Positions 1 through 10,516 of a stretch of 64,000 nucleotides of DNA are shown piece after piece. The notes under the pieces were generated by a model. That model was not told where the DNA came from, did not search any database, and saw nothing but the letters and a program-made list of their open reading frames with translations. Source of the DNA: Persicaria tinctoria (Eukaryota; Streptophyta; Magnoliopsida; Caryophyllales; Polygonaceae); NCBI GenBank assembly GCA_037127255.1, contig JBANSL010000007.1, positions 61,551,038-61,615,037 of the forward strand. Reading direction: 5' to 3'. The position numbers and the translations under genes are program-made. Each line of letters begins with the position of its first letter. Position 1 is the first letter of the stretch.

Positions 1-1146
1 TTTCTGAAATTTAAGATTTTTAGATTTCCCTCTAAAATTTTAACGTTCCCTCTAAAAATTTCAGAATCCCTCTCACAATTCTGAAGGAATAAAAAAAAAC
101 GAAATTGAATTATATTAGAATGGGGTCAAATTGGAAAACAATTAGGATAAGGCCAAAATTAGTTGATTGGGAAATGCCCAAATTGGAAAAGGTCCAAATT
201 GGAAAGCATTTAGGTTTTCGTTTCAACAGATCATTTTTTTCTATTTGTTCATCTCTAACCTATGATTCAATAGAGCAATGGTGCGAACAAATTCTCGGGC
301 TTAAGTGGATGCATCTCAAGTGAATGTGCGAAGTCGCTGGTACGAACGGGTCGTCAGTCGTCTCCTCGCCCTCAAATGGTAATGTCCTATTCCAATTTTT
401 TCTAGTTGCTCAGTTGTTTTCCAAAACCAGGGGATTTTAATGTGGTTTTGATTTAGGTTGTGTTTTGATCCAATTGCTCTCTATTGGTAGTTTATCTATG
501 TGTTTCCCCATCGATTGGAGGCGGTTTTGATTTCCAGATTTTTTGTCTTCTTTTTTTATGTTCTTTGTCATTTGTACTTTCGGTAGGTTCTCTATGCGAG
601 TGTTATGGAAATATCTGGATTGGTTGTCACTGAAATGAGATATACTCAGGAGCTGATCACACACTTTGATCAGATTTCAATTTATATGGTTGTGCCTCTA
701 TTTATTGATCTGTCAATTTTTTGATACGAGTTGGTTATGAGTGAGTGATCAGTGCCAATTGATTTGTCAATATATGCTAGTGTTATCAGTGACTTTTTTT
801 TTTGGTGCATATAAATTGAAATCTAAAATTGAAACAATCTAGAAATCAATGCTTTAACAGTGAGTGATCAGTGCCAATTGATCTGTCAACATATGTTAGT
901 GTTATCAGTGAGTGTTTTTATCAGCGAGTGTCAATTTTGTGTGAATAAATTCTAATATATGAAGAGAGAACATGAATCAGACAATTGAAGTTTGATATGT
1001 GTGATGAATGCGAATATGGTTATCTGTTGGTGAAATTCACATAAACACAATCGACATATGCAGTTGAAGTTGAAATAGACAGCTGAAGTTGAAATAATTA
1101 AACACGATAGACATAGTCAATGAATCAGCTTAACTCATAGTTTGTA
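1..1146. other. Unassigned AT-rich stretch
   Basis: I see no gene here. The short open frames lack recognisable domains. The one clear structure is an imperfect direct repeat of about 54 bases, listed separately. The left end of the neighbouring CACTA element was looked for here and not found. Confidence 0.5.
740..913. repeat. Imperfect direct repeat, two copies
   Basis: A segment beginning gtgagtgatcagtgccaatt occurs at about 740-793 and again at about 860-913, differing at a few bases, with an unrelated spacer between. No element or gene is associated with it. Confidence 0.75.
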
Positions 1147-1215
1147 GGCCTATTAGCTCAATGGAAGAGCGTTGTGTGTCACAGAAAGATGGGGGTTCGA
1201 TTCCCTCATAGGCTA
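1147..1215 (+). tRNA. tRNA-like sequence, probably a pseudogene
   Basis: The ends pair as a 7-bp acceptor stem (GGCCTAT with ATAGGCT, one G-U pair). A D-arm follows (GCTC, loop, GAGC), with an A-box-like TAGCTCAATGG. The T-arm has a perfect B box, GGTTCGATTCC. The anticodon arm does not fold properly: a GTC triplet is present, but the expected 5-bp stem is missing and the variable loop is short. This suits a decayed tRNA gene or a tRNA-derived head of a SINE better than a working tRNA. The anticodon cannot be assigned with confidence. Confidence 0.5.
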
Positions 1216-1389
1216 AATGTACACGATATTAGCTTCATTCATACTTAGGCAGTTTATGTTACGAACAAAAGACCTGTCAGAAAACAAGCACACGATCAGA
1301 AGGTCGGAAAGGGAATCACGTACAAATCCATATTCGGTCAGAATTTTTGTAAACTAATTTTACCTGGGCATCAACAGCTAGCTTCTTGG

Positions 1390-1867
1390 AATTAGTCAAA
1401 GCTTTCTTGACAGCTTGTGGAGGCCTCACGGTCATCCTCTTCGTCTGCAAAAAGAACCGTGCCCTCGACATCATCAACTCCAGCATGATCTCTATCATCG
1501 CAGATTTTGAACACACCAGAAGGATCTCGCAAGGTTGTTGGTGAGTCGTCCACTGCTATGCCGATAGAGATTTCTAGGGTGACGACTTCATTGGACTGAT
1601 AAGCATCTATGAAGGCTGAACCCGTTGATGCCCGTTGTTGCTCTATCCGGTTCTTAGGCCTTGTCGTGCACACATGCCACCAATCCATTCGGTCACGTGA
1701 GGCCCCTGAGTATTGAACGTAGTACACCTGCACAGCTTGTTGCGCGAGGACAAAGGGCTCATACCTTCTATACAATTTCTTTTGATTGATTCCAACGAAC
1801 GAGTATACTGGATGTATTTGTGTTCCTCACGTCGTTGGATCAAACCATCGGCACTTGAATAGGACAA
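1390..1867 (-). pseudogene. CACTA transposase C-terminal region (DUF4216-like)
   Basis: A frame on the minus strand reads LYRRYEPFVLAQQAVQVYYV, then a tryptophan-rich stretch (DRMDWWHVCTTRPKNRIE). These are typical of the DUF4216 domain found after the catalytic core in plant CACTA transposases. The preceding segment, up to about 1867, contains the VLFKCRWFDPTT-type start of the same domain in another frame. Sequence between 1867 and 2515 carries the remaining DUF4218-like part with several stops. It is an unmistakable but inactive remnant. Confidence 0.75.
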
Positions 1868-2514
1868 CCTTCAACGGATGCCCAAGTGAACTTGGTTACT
1901 CAAGCTCGATGATTTCTTCAAGTATCCCAAAGAAATTCGATTCAGTTGTTGCTTAGTTGGACCCTTGAACACAAACCCTACTATTCATTGTAGATTTCCT
2001 GACGCCATGGTCTAGAGTTTGGAACTTATAGACACTGACAAAGTATCATGGCCAAGAAAGTCCTTTCACACTAGGACCCCAAGCCAAACTCCACACAAGA
2101 TCTGATGGCCCAATTCCGTTTCCTTTGTCTATGGCCTACACGATAAATTAACTTGTACTTAAAGATATGCGAATTCGTTTTCAATGAGCTTATCTCCAAC
2201 ATTATCCCCTATTGCACTATCAAATATTCTACACCATTGTGAAATAATGAATAATGTAACATTATGGACATCCGAACAGTTAAGCAACACATATGTGTGT
2301 GCGGTCTTCCACTCATCCTCTTCGGTCAACCACCTTATTGTCTACTTCCTATTAACCTTGCCCGGATAATTGAAAATAGATAAGGCACAACCGTCACCTT
2401 CAGGCACCTCGTTTCTCGCGGGTCTCCTCAACTTGGAAGGAACATGTGAAGGGAAGTATTAGACGGAGAAATTCACTATCTCTTCTCGTAAGTAGGCCAT
2501 CACAATCGACCCTT

Positions 2515-4321
2515 CTACATTACTCTTTTGGACAATCTTTCTTTTTCAACTGAAATAAATTTCGATCGAATGGATACATCCATCGATAGTGAACCGGACC
2601 ACCCACTTGGGCCTCGTAGGGCAAATGGACAACAGAGGAAGATACGCTCCAACTTGCAGACCAATAAAGGAATCATGGATATGAGCTTCTCCATGATATA
2701 AACTGACAAGCCCGACGAACAAATTGTCTGGAAATAGATACTCAACTCAGTTAAAGGACCCCATACGGATGGATACAATAACTCTTTGAAAGCAGTCGAC
2801 AAGTGTCTCTCCATAAACATGTGACAATCATGGCTCTTCATCCCACTTAGACTACAATCGTCACTCTGAACACATCTTCCTATATTGGAAGCATAGCCAT
2901 CGAGAAATTGGACGGTCCTCAACCATTGACCCACATTTCTCTTCGTCTTTCTTGCCAATCCATATATTTCTTTAGGTTTCGCACCCTTGAAATCATCAGC
3001 TACCTCCAACTCAAGTCGATGACAATATAGACAAAGGTCCTTCTGGGAATTCATGTTATCCTTTGTCTTACTAGGGATATCCATCACAGTGTTGAAAACA
3101 ATGCCAAACACATTTTTCTCAATGTGCACAACATCGAGATTGTGTCAGACTAAAAGGTCATTCCAATATGGAAGTCTCCAAAAAAATGCTTTGTTTTGTC
3201 CACTTATGAGAAATGTCATAGTCGTCCGACTTGTAGAGGGGATCCTCCATGGCCGTTGGCAAATCATGAACCCGCTCCCATATCTCCTCCCCCGATAGCA
3301 CTGGAGGTGGCAATGTTGTTTCCATATGCCCTTTGTAGAAGTCCTTCCTATTTCTGCGGAAACGATGAGAAATATCCAAACATTTCCGATGACAATCGAA
3401 CCAACAAGCCTTCCAACCATTTTCAAGGCGAAAAGTAGCATATCCTGATTCCATGCAAATCAGACAAGCCAACTGTACTGCAGAGCTCTATCTGGACAAC
3501 ATAGCATATGCAGGGAAGTCATTGACAGTCCAAAGTAAAGCTGCACACATAAGAAAGTTTTCTCTCATCGAGGCATCGTAGGTGATCACACAGACGTCCC
3601 ACAACTGCATCAACTCGTCAATAACAGGCGGGAGGCAAACATCAATTAACTTCTTCGAGTTTCGAGGACCTGGCACTATCAACGACATAAACATGTGCTC
3701 GGTTCGCATGAACAAATGAGGTGGAAGATTGTAATGAGTGACAATCACTGGCTAACGTGATTAATTCTGACCAAATTTGTTGAAAGTAGCAAAACCATCT
3801 GTGCATAAACCCAAACGAATATTACGAGGCTCACAAGCAAAATCAGGATGCTTCGTGTCTAACCTACTCCATGTATCTCTATCTAAAGGATGACACATCA
3901 TTCCCTCTTCTATTACATGTTCTTCATGCCAAATCATGTTGATGGTTGTCACCTCATAAGCATAAAGTCTATGTAGCCTCGGAATTAAAGGCAAGCGGAA
4001 TAAAACTTGATATGGCTTGCGCTTCCCTGAAGCACCCACGACATATCTTGCATGACCACATAACTTACATGAATCTTCATTGATATCATTCTTTCAATAT
4101 AACATACAACCGTTGGGACACATGTCTATTCTTTCTATCGGTAGACCCAAATTTCGAACTATCTTCTCAGTTTCATAGTAACTGATGGGAATCTTGTGGG
4201 CAAGAGGCAACACTTCATCATACAATTGCAAGAAACCATTGAAGAGGCTTTGCGGAACATTATATTCACACTTTAAGCTCATAAGTCGACTCACAAAGGA
4301 CAACTGTGTATGTTCGTACAC
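2515..4321 (-). pseudogene. CACTA transposase core (TNP2 / Transposase_21), frame-broken
   Basis: Several minus-strand frames join into one TNP2-like protein. 4094-4321 gives CPNGCMLY. 3761-4039 gives LIPRLHRLY and RNIRLGLCTDGF. 3488-3748 gives YNLPPHLFMRTEHMFMSLIV and TYDASMRENF. 3158-3472 gives CLICMESGYATFRLENG. 2515-3129 gives MHIEKNVFGIVFNTVMDIPS, MKSHDCHMFMER and an LTELSIYFQ segment. These are hallmark segments of the enzyme that cuts CACTA ends. At least three frameshifts or stops separate them, for example between 3761 and 3748 and between 3158 and 3129. The catalytic neighbourhood around LCTDGF is readable, but no full protein can be made. Confidence 0.9.
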
Positions 4322-4562
4322 CCAGAAAACACAGGTTCATCAGCTGCTCTTAGCACATATGCAAACCGCGTGGACAAGAGATTAGCCTCCCCAATTGCTA
4401 TCGGATCTTCATTCATTCCATCGACCTTATTAACTTCAGCTGGTTGGAATTCAACATCAACTTCAATATTCGGAACACCGTCGACATTATGGGGCTAAAC
4501 CATGCAGGAGGAACAAAGTTTGGCCATGTAACATCAAAGACCATCCTTCGTTCTGCAGTTAA

Positions 4563-4877
4563 CTAATCATACATAGCCCTTTGGTTCCCCCCTAACATTT
4601 GCTCATGGTATGGATGTGCAATAGGTTCGCCATGTGTCGTCCAACGGTAATAACCAAACATAAACCCACGAAGATATAAATGCTTCTTCACATCATCTAC
4701 TTTCTTGAAAAAACAATTCTCACATTTCCAACATGGACATTTTATCTTACCTTCATTGACATAATAAGTTTGAGCACAAGAAAAATTTATAAACTTATCT
4801 ACCTCTTCGAAGTATTCATGCTTTAATCCTATACGATCTGACAAGTACATATCAGACAGCCATGTACAATCGTCCAT
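4563..4877 (-). pseudogene. CACTA transposase N-terminal piece (transposase-associated domain)
   Basis: This 104-residue open frame starts at the ATG at 4877, just inside the element's subterminal region, as expected for the first coding exon of TNPD-type transposases. The protein begins MDDCTWLSDMYLSDR. It contains the cysteine pair of the Transpos_assoc family (KIKCPCWKCEN, about residues 44-54), followed by KKHLYLRGFMFGYYRWTTHGE, the typical end of that domain. The domain is thought to help bind DNA. The frame stops soon afterwards, and the rest of the transposase continues in other frames. Confidence 0.85.
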
Positions 4878-5499
4878 ATTTTATCAATTTCGATCAATCT
4901 GTATCGTAGATATAAAATACACATTACTAATTAAATCATAATAATGGAACATATTCCTAAATATATTTCTATTAATATTCTTAATAAAAGCCACATTACT
5001 AAATTTCGAAATAATTACATACATAATATTGAATAAAATTGTAATAATTGAGCATATAGCGTCAACTTACACCCAATTTTTAAAGTATATCACATATATT
5101 TTTACATATAAACATTTACACTTAATATTCTTCCTAAACACCCAAACCATTTCCTACTCTTACTACCGAATAAATTAAACATATATATTATAACCAGTTA
5201 CTACTTTTATACCTATATATAATCTTATATACACTACTTTCCTTTCCCTAATTAAATTAAAAAGGAATAATATAATATTATATATCTTTGTGTGTAATAT
5301 GTGTGTAAAACGAAATTCAAAACTCACCTCTCTTTTCCGTACAATCCGTGGATGAATTTGGTCTTTTTTTATCATCTCTTTCAAATGGCCAATGTCCAAA
5401 TCTAGAAGACAACATAAGTGGGCCGACCCCAATAAATGCACCCAACCATAAAGCAGGTAAAGTACAAAATCGATTTAATGACCTCATCCGTACTAGCAT

Positions 5500-6074
5500 C
5501 GGATTTTGCCACGGATTCAATCATCGCTAAATCACTGCTTCATTCTATGAGCTGAGATAAGATAATTGGGCTTTAACTTGCTTCTAATGGGCCGAGTCCA
5601 AAAATTTGGGAGAGTTTGTACCCAGATTCAGCCACGGATTGAGATTGTGTCATCGGATAGCCCATTCATGATATATACGTGACCCGCCTACTATTAGTGA
5701 CCCAAGGCCCACTCACCACATGTTCATTTGATTTCGGATGATTAATAGCCACATATTTAGCTACGGATATTGTGTTGTGGCCATATCAGCGTCGAAAACA
5801 GCCATGGCAATCCTATTCGTGGCTACGTTTGTGGCTATATTGTGTTGTGGCCATACTCTGACACATACCGAGCCACAAAATCAGCTACGGACATCTGGTT
5901 CGTTGCTAATAGCCACGAATGTTTTGGCATGTCATACCAAGATGAGTATTAGCCACGAATATAGCCACGGTCATAAACAGTTGTGGCCAATGTCATTGCT
6001 AGTGGCCACGAATACAGGGTCGCCTATAATCCGTGTCTAAACATCGGTAGCTATTTCCTATTTTTTTAATAGTG
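5500..6074. repeat. Subterminal repeats and right terminus of the CACTA element
   Basis: Short variants of TAGCCACGGAT and GTGGCCA recur many times in both orientations from about 5509 to 6010. The sequence ends in AATAGTG at 6074. Dense subterminal repeats next to a CACTA terminus are the binding platform for the TNPA-type protein in this superfamily. The next bases are GAG, so a GAG trinucleotide would be expected before the missing left end. Confidence 0.75.
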
Positions 6075-6240
6075 GAGCATTTTGACTTGTCGAATGGTTT
6101 TCAGAAATGCCTTTCATGTATGTGTATTTCTCTGTGCTTGGTAGCTAGAACATTAGACTTATCACAATTATTATTATTATACACGCACAGTGACTTGTGA
6201 CTTGCTTGGACTTCTGTTTTCTGTTGGTTCTTTTATTGTT

Positions 6241-6470
6241 CGGCTTTTCAGGTAAGTTTCCTACGGGAGCTTACTCAGTCATCGAACCTCATGCTTGATG
6301 TGTCATATAGTTCATAGGTGTTGCATATTTGATGCCTAGGACATTCACTTGTGAATGAGCATCTGTATTCTTATAGCATTTAGAACAGAACGACTGTTAT
6401 CTGTGAGTCATTAGAGTCTTTGCTAGAGTCATAGGACATCCCAACCTCACCGGGGTTTTTCCTCATTGGG
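6241..6470 (+). repeat. Dispersed repeat, inverted partner at 21420-21630
   Basis: From the CGGCTTTTCAGGTAAGTTTCC region to the TCATAGGACATCCC region, this matches the reverse complement of 21420-21630 with many substitutions and small indels. Shared pieces include GCTTGATGTGTCATATAGT and GGACATTCACTT. It resembles part of an LTR or other old interspersed repeat, but I cannot name a family. Confidence 0.65.
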
Positions 6471-6589
6471 TTTTGACGATCTCAGTAAGCCTATCTAAGT
6501 CATCTTTGTGATTGTCTCCAGAATTATCCAACTTATGTACTCCTCTTACTCCTTGGTGTTTCCCCTATTGTTTCAAAGCATTGGCTAAA

Positions 6590-7343
6590 CCTTATAAAAT
6601 TTGAATTGCTTCCTGAGGTGTTTTATCCAAAACGTCTCTTTCACTAGTAGCATTAATAACACTCCTATCCCTATCAAGCAAGCCTTCGTATAGATATAGC
6701 AGTAAATCGTCCTCGGGTAGATCATGTTATGGACAATTACCCTTAAGCCTCTTGAATCTCTCAACATACTCATAAAGACTCTTCGTAGGTGATTGCTCAA
6801 TAATATACAATTCTTTTTTTGAGTTTGCTGAGGCGAGTAGCAAGAAAGTACTTTTGAAGGAAAGGTTTCTTTAATTCAATCCAAGAAGTAATGCTTTCAG
6901 GGGCAAGGTAATATAACAAATCGCTAGATGAATCTTTTAGGGTAAAGGAGAACAATCTAAGCATTAATTGGTCATCGGTTAGGCCTTGGGGTCTAAGTCT
7001 ATCGTAGACACTAGCAAAGTTTGCAAGGTTTTTGTTTTGTTCCTCCCCATACAATCCATGAAAATTAGGCAAAATAGTGGAGCAATTTGATTTGTATTCG
7101 AACTTGAAACCCTCAGGGAGAGCAAGAAGTCTAATTGTAAGTGATTGTGCATTCAAATTAGGCTCCTTCAAGCTACTGAGGGTCCTTCTTAGCGGATTGA
7201 TGATGTTGTTGTTATTTTTTGTTGTTGTCTCCCATCACCTTATCTTGATCAAAATCAAGTCTCCCTTTCACCCTAGAAAGAGATCTTTCAATGTCAGGAT
7301 CAAAAAACAAACGCGATGAATTAGTAGAGCGGGTTTGAACCAT
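6590..7343 (-). pseudogene. Ty3-gypsy gag fragment (Tat/Athila-like), broken
   Basis: Read on the minus strand from the ATG at 7343 the protein begins MVQTRSTNSSRLFFDPDIER, a start typical of Tat/Athila gag proteins. Two in-frame stops follow. Then comes the retrotransposon gag core: ILPNFHGLYGEEQNKNLANF, RPQGLTDDQLMLRLFSFTL, and LLYYLAPESITSWIELKKPF. A frameshift near 6800 moves the rest into another frame, where a KSLYEYVERFKRL-like segment is seen. Gag would form the particle that packages element RNA. No protease, reverse transcriptase or integrase follows; the copy is cut off near 6590. Confidence 0.85.
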
Positions 7344-7426
7344 ACAGAGTAGGACAAGCCTAAAGAAAAATAAAAACTAAAGCAAAAATAAGGATAAAAA
7401 AAATCAACAAAAGAAAAATAAAGCGA

Positions 7427-7617
7427 ATAAAATTCTCCTTTCTCCCCGGCAACGGCGCCAAGAATTTGATGTTGGGAACGTCGTTAGCTTTTCACCTTTC
7501 TCAACCATTAATAATATCCGAACTCAATGCTCAAACCAAAATATTAGTATAGCAATAAAATTCTCCTTTCTCCCCGAAAACGGCGCCAAGAATTTGATGT
7601 TGGGAACGTCGTTAGCT
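7427..7617 (-). repeat. Duplicated primer-binding-site block
   Basis: A 63-base block occurs at 7427-7489 and again at 7555-7617. It contains CGGCAACGGCGCCAAGAATT, the complement of the TGGCGCCGTTGCCGG primer-binding site typical of Athila/Tat-type elements. The second copy has GAAAACGG in place of GGCAACGG, so its primer match is damaged. The position upstream of the gag start, on the same strand, fits the leader of the gag fragment. A short non-matching spacer separates the two copies. Confidence 0.75.
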
Positions 7618-7855
7618 CTTCGCCTTTCTCCTTATCTTGATCAAAATCAAGTCTCTATCGATGATTTCTTCCGACAATAGTAAGTATATTATAGCAACTT
7701 AATGAAATAACAAAGTAAAGTAAATAGACTAATGATTGCAGAGTATTGATAATTAGATAGAAAAGCGTTTCACCTGTAATTCTCAACAATGGTTGAGGTT
7801 CAAGATCCTACGATTGATTTCAATATTACTTATAAAGTTTATGTCGACTAGGATT

Positions 7856-8214
7856 GGTCTCAATCTAAAATCTCGATCTAAAATCTCAAATCTTAATCAC
7901 AATCTCAAATCTTGATCTCAACCTTTAACTCAATCTCAAATATCAATCCTAGTCTTAATTTCAATCTCAAACCTCAATTCTGATCTTAATCTCAACATCA
8001 ATATCAAATATCGATATTGATCTTAATCTTAATATTGATCTCAATCTCAAACTTCGATCTTAACTTAATCTCGAGATCAATATCATATCTCAAATCTCCA
8101 TCTCAGTCTGAATCTCAATCTGAAATCTTGATCTCAATCTCAAATCTCATATCTCATATCTCAATCTTGGTCTCAATCTCGAATCTCAAATCTCGATCTC
8201 AATCTCAAACATGA
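7856..8214. repeat. Degenerate ATCTCA-type tandem repeat
   Basis: Nearly the whole segment is built from variants of AATCTCAAATCTCGATCTCA, with a 6- to 12-base period blurred by substitutions. It has no coding meaning; the open frame across it is only Ser/Ile/Leu-rich repeat translation. It directly abuts the left end of the outer CACTA element at 8218. Confidence 0.9.
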
Positions 8215-8217
8215 ATT

Positions 8218-8480
8218 CACTACTAAAAATATAGTCCTTGATGACATTTAAAAGATGACGTTTTTCATAAAATGCTATTACAAATACCTTTTATGGCGTT
8301 TAAATATAAAAACGCTATAACTTTTTAGAATGCAATTTATTTATGGAGTTTTACAAACGCCGTAAAATCTATGGCGATTATAAAATGCCATATTTTTCAA
8401 TAGTAAAATTTATAAAGTAATTTGCGGCATTTTAAAAACGTCGTAAATTTTATGGCGTTTATAAAACGTCATGAAAATTG
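8218..8480. repeat. Left terminus and subterminal repeats of the outer CACTA
   Basis: After the CACTACTAAAAATATAG terminus, motifs such as TTTTATGGCGTTTA, AAACGCCGTAAA and TATGGCGTTTATAAAACG recur in both orientations. The same motif family fills 47100-47353 near the proposed right end. Confidence 0.75.
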
Positions 8481-8963
8481 GGGTAATTTTTTCATTCCGA
8501 AATTTTGGGCAGCAATTAAAGCGGCAAACAAAAATAAAACAATCCGCCCCTTTTCTATCGAGAGATCTAGGGTGTGTATGGCAGCCGGTATAAACCGGTT
8601 AAAAATATAAATTATTAGCTGTTAAAAAAATAAACAAGTTTAAAGGGTGCATGGGAACAACAAATAAGTTATAATCAGTTAAAAAAAAGGGGTTTAAAAA
8701 TAAGCTGCAGATTGAAGCTTATTTTAGGGTTTATATTCCATAATTACTATTTTACCCCTTCTCTTTTATCTTATTTGGTTTGAAATTACCACAATACCCC
8801 TAATAAAAATCAAATAAACTCCACTTTTTACAAATATACTGTTTTTCGCCCCATACGGAGATTATCTTGTTGTTTAAATTTTTAACTACTTTTACCAACA
8901 ATTTATAAATTTTACCCTGTTTATAATTTTAGTCAATTTATTAACTCCGTCCCATACGAACCC
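8481..8963. other. Unassigned AT-rich sequence
   Basis: No gene is seen. Around 8575-8680 two similar phrases, GGGTGTGTATGGCA and AGGGTGCATGGGAACA, suggest a small decayed repeat. There is nothing firmer. Confidence 0.4.
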
Positions 8964-9164
8964 CTATTCTCTCCCCTGTACTCCATGCCTCGCCTTTTTC
9001 TCCCTGAAAGCATAAAAGGCAAGCTCTTTCTCGTCTGCAAGCCTTTCCATGGCGAATTCCTCACCCAAACTGAAACCACCATAGAAGTCCAACTCGCCTG
9101 GTCCTGCTCCTCTTCTACCTTCGATCTTCGACAGGACTCGCTCCCGCCTTGTTTCCGCCAGCAT
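8964..9164 (-). CDS. Hypothetical exon, 66 codons, not recognised
   Basis: A minus-strand frame from the ATG at 9164 contains LDFYGGFSLGEEFAMERLAD followed by EKELAFYAFREKKARHG. Its composition is mixed and charged, like real coding sequence rather than repeat translation, but I cannot assign a family. It lies inside the outer CACTA element. The second CACTA (9182-37660) inserted 17 bases upstream of the ATG. The sequence resuming at 37664 begins with a long GA-type microsatellite when read on this strand, a common feature of plant leaders. It may be a captured or interrupted host exon; no splice sites were confirmed. Confidence 0.35.
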   Translation of the reverse strand: MLAETRRERVLSKIEGRRGAGPGELDFYGGFSLGEEFAMERLADEKELAFYAFREKKARHGVQGRE

Positions 9165-9340
9165 TGTTCCTTGCGAGGCCTCACTACAAAAAATAAAATA
9201 AAATTGCCCACGCTAGTTATCTTCGGCAAGGGTCTTGGCGTGGCAATTGGTACCTTTTGCCACAGATAGTAGCTTCGGGCAAGGGTTTCCGTGATAATTG
9301 CCACTCTTTCTGGCTTCGACATTGCTATACCAGGGCAAAC

Positions 9341-10402
9341 TAAAGACGCGAGTCACGTGGCTGTTAACCCTATATACACTCTGCCTCTCAATGGAATGAA
9401 AAAAGATAAGAGTGTGATTTCAAAACCCGACCCCGAAACCCTAAAATCACATTGGAGCAACCACATTCGACAAGAAGATCAGATGAAGGTACCTACACAA
9501 TCAGAAATCGAAGAGGAGGAGAGGTGCAGAAAAGGCTTCTTAACTACACAAAGGGGTTGGGTTGGGAAAGCTGTCAGAGGGAGAGGAAGGGGTCGGAGAC
9601 ATCGTCTTTGGTATGATTTTTTTCCTTTTTTCCCTCTTTTATTCTGTGTTGTGTTGGTTCTTGCTCCCTCTCAGTCGATTTACTGACTTATTTCGGTGTT
9701 CATGTCCTTTGTCTTTGAATCCTCTTCAAGTTATTATTGCTTGTTTGTGATTATTTTCTTTGCTAGTGTTAAACCAACAGGTTGCAATTAGATTTGAGAG
9801 GTTGTAGTAGATTTCCCTCGTTGATCTAGGGTTTTTTTTTATGGATGAAGAGTTAATCGAATTGACTTCTGTTTGATTCTCTAATTTAGAAGGAAGAAAA
9901 AAACCAGTGTTGGAATTTCAGAAACTAGGTTAGGAAATTGCATTCAACAGTGCTGGAATTTCAGAAACTAGGTTACGAAATTGATCAATCCATTGTAAGG
10001 TTGATAATTTATTAGCCTGTCTATGGAAATAAGGTTAGGAAAAAAGTTAATATGTCATTCAGATTAGGTGCAAAATTTGTGAATCTGGTTCATTTTGAAC
10101 TCAAAATCGATTAAGAAGCCAAACTTTAGTTCTTGGGTTTTAGAATCTAAATTCTTGTTTCAAAATCTAACATCCAAGGTTTTGTTTCAATTTAAAGCTT
10201 CAACCGTCACTTCCTTTTTTCTATACTGCTCATTGATTCCACTAGGGCATAGCTTTATGGATTGTTTTTCCATTGTTTTGAATTACATATTGTATGCAAG
10301 AGCAGGAGATGGAAATTGAGGCCTTGGAAGTCATACTAGCAAATGAGTTTAAAGGTTTCTTACCTTCTCCCCACCCACTCACACACACTATATAAATAGT
10401 AG
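9341..10402. other. Unassigned element interior, leader-like
   Basis: This follows the CACTA subterminal repeats. There is GA-rich sequence at about 9480-9590 that reads like the 5' leader or first exon of a plant gene, then T-rich intron-like sequence. Short near-duplicate phrases (TGCTGGAATTTCAGAAACTAGGTTA) occur around 9908 and 9950. No protein family was recognised. Confidence 0.4.
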
Positions 10403-10516
10403 TTCATTTCTCGATTTCGTCACTTTTATAGTTGTTGTGACTGAGCTGGTATGTGCTTTGTTTTGGTCTCTAGTGGTATATTCATGAAGTGGTTTGACCC
10501 ATTGGTTTCTCTGTCT

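Larger units (their letters stand above)
1300..6074 (-). mobile_element. CACTA (En/Spm) transposon, decayed, left end missing
   Basis: The minus strand carries, in order, a transposase-associated domain, a TNP2-like transposase core and a DUF4216-type tail, the usual order in plant CACTA elements. The right terminus reads, on the minus strand, CACTATTAAAAAAATAGG and ends at 6074. It is preceded by a dense block of short subterminal repeats. No matching CACTA start was found to the left, so that end is truncated or lies outside the window. Frameshifts and stops throughout make it non-autonomous now. The left limit is approximate. Confidence 0.85.

Noticed and set aside
7856..8214. Regularly repeated short units that could suggest a CRISPR-like array
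   Set aside because: The repeats are contiguous and degenerate with no unique spacers; the surroundings are plant transposons. It is simple tandem repeat DNA.
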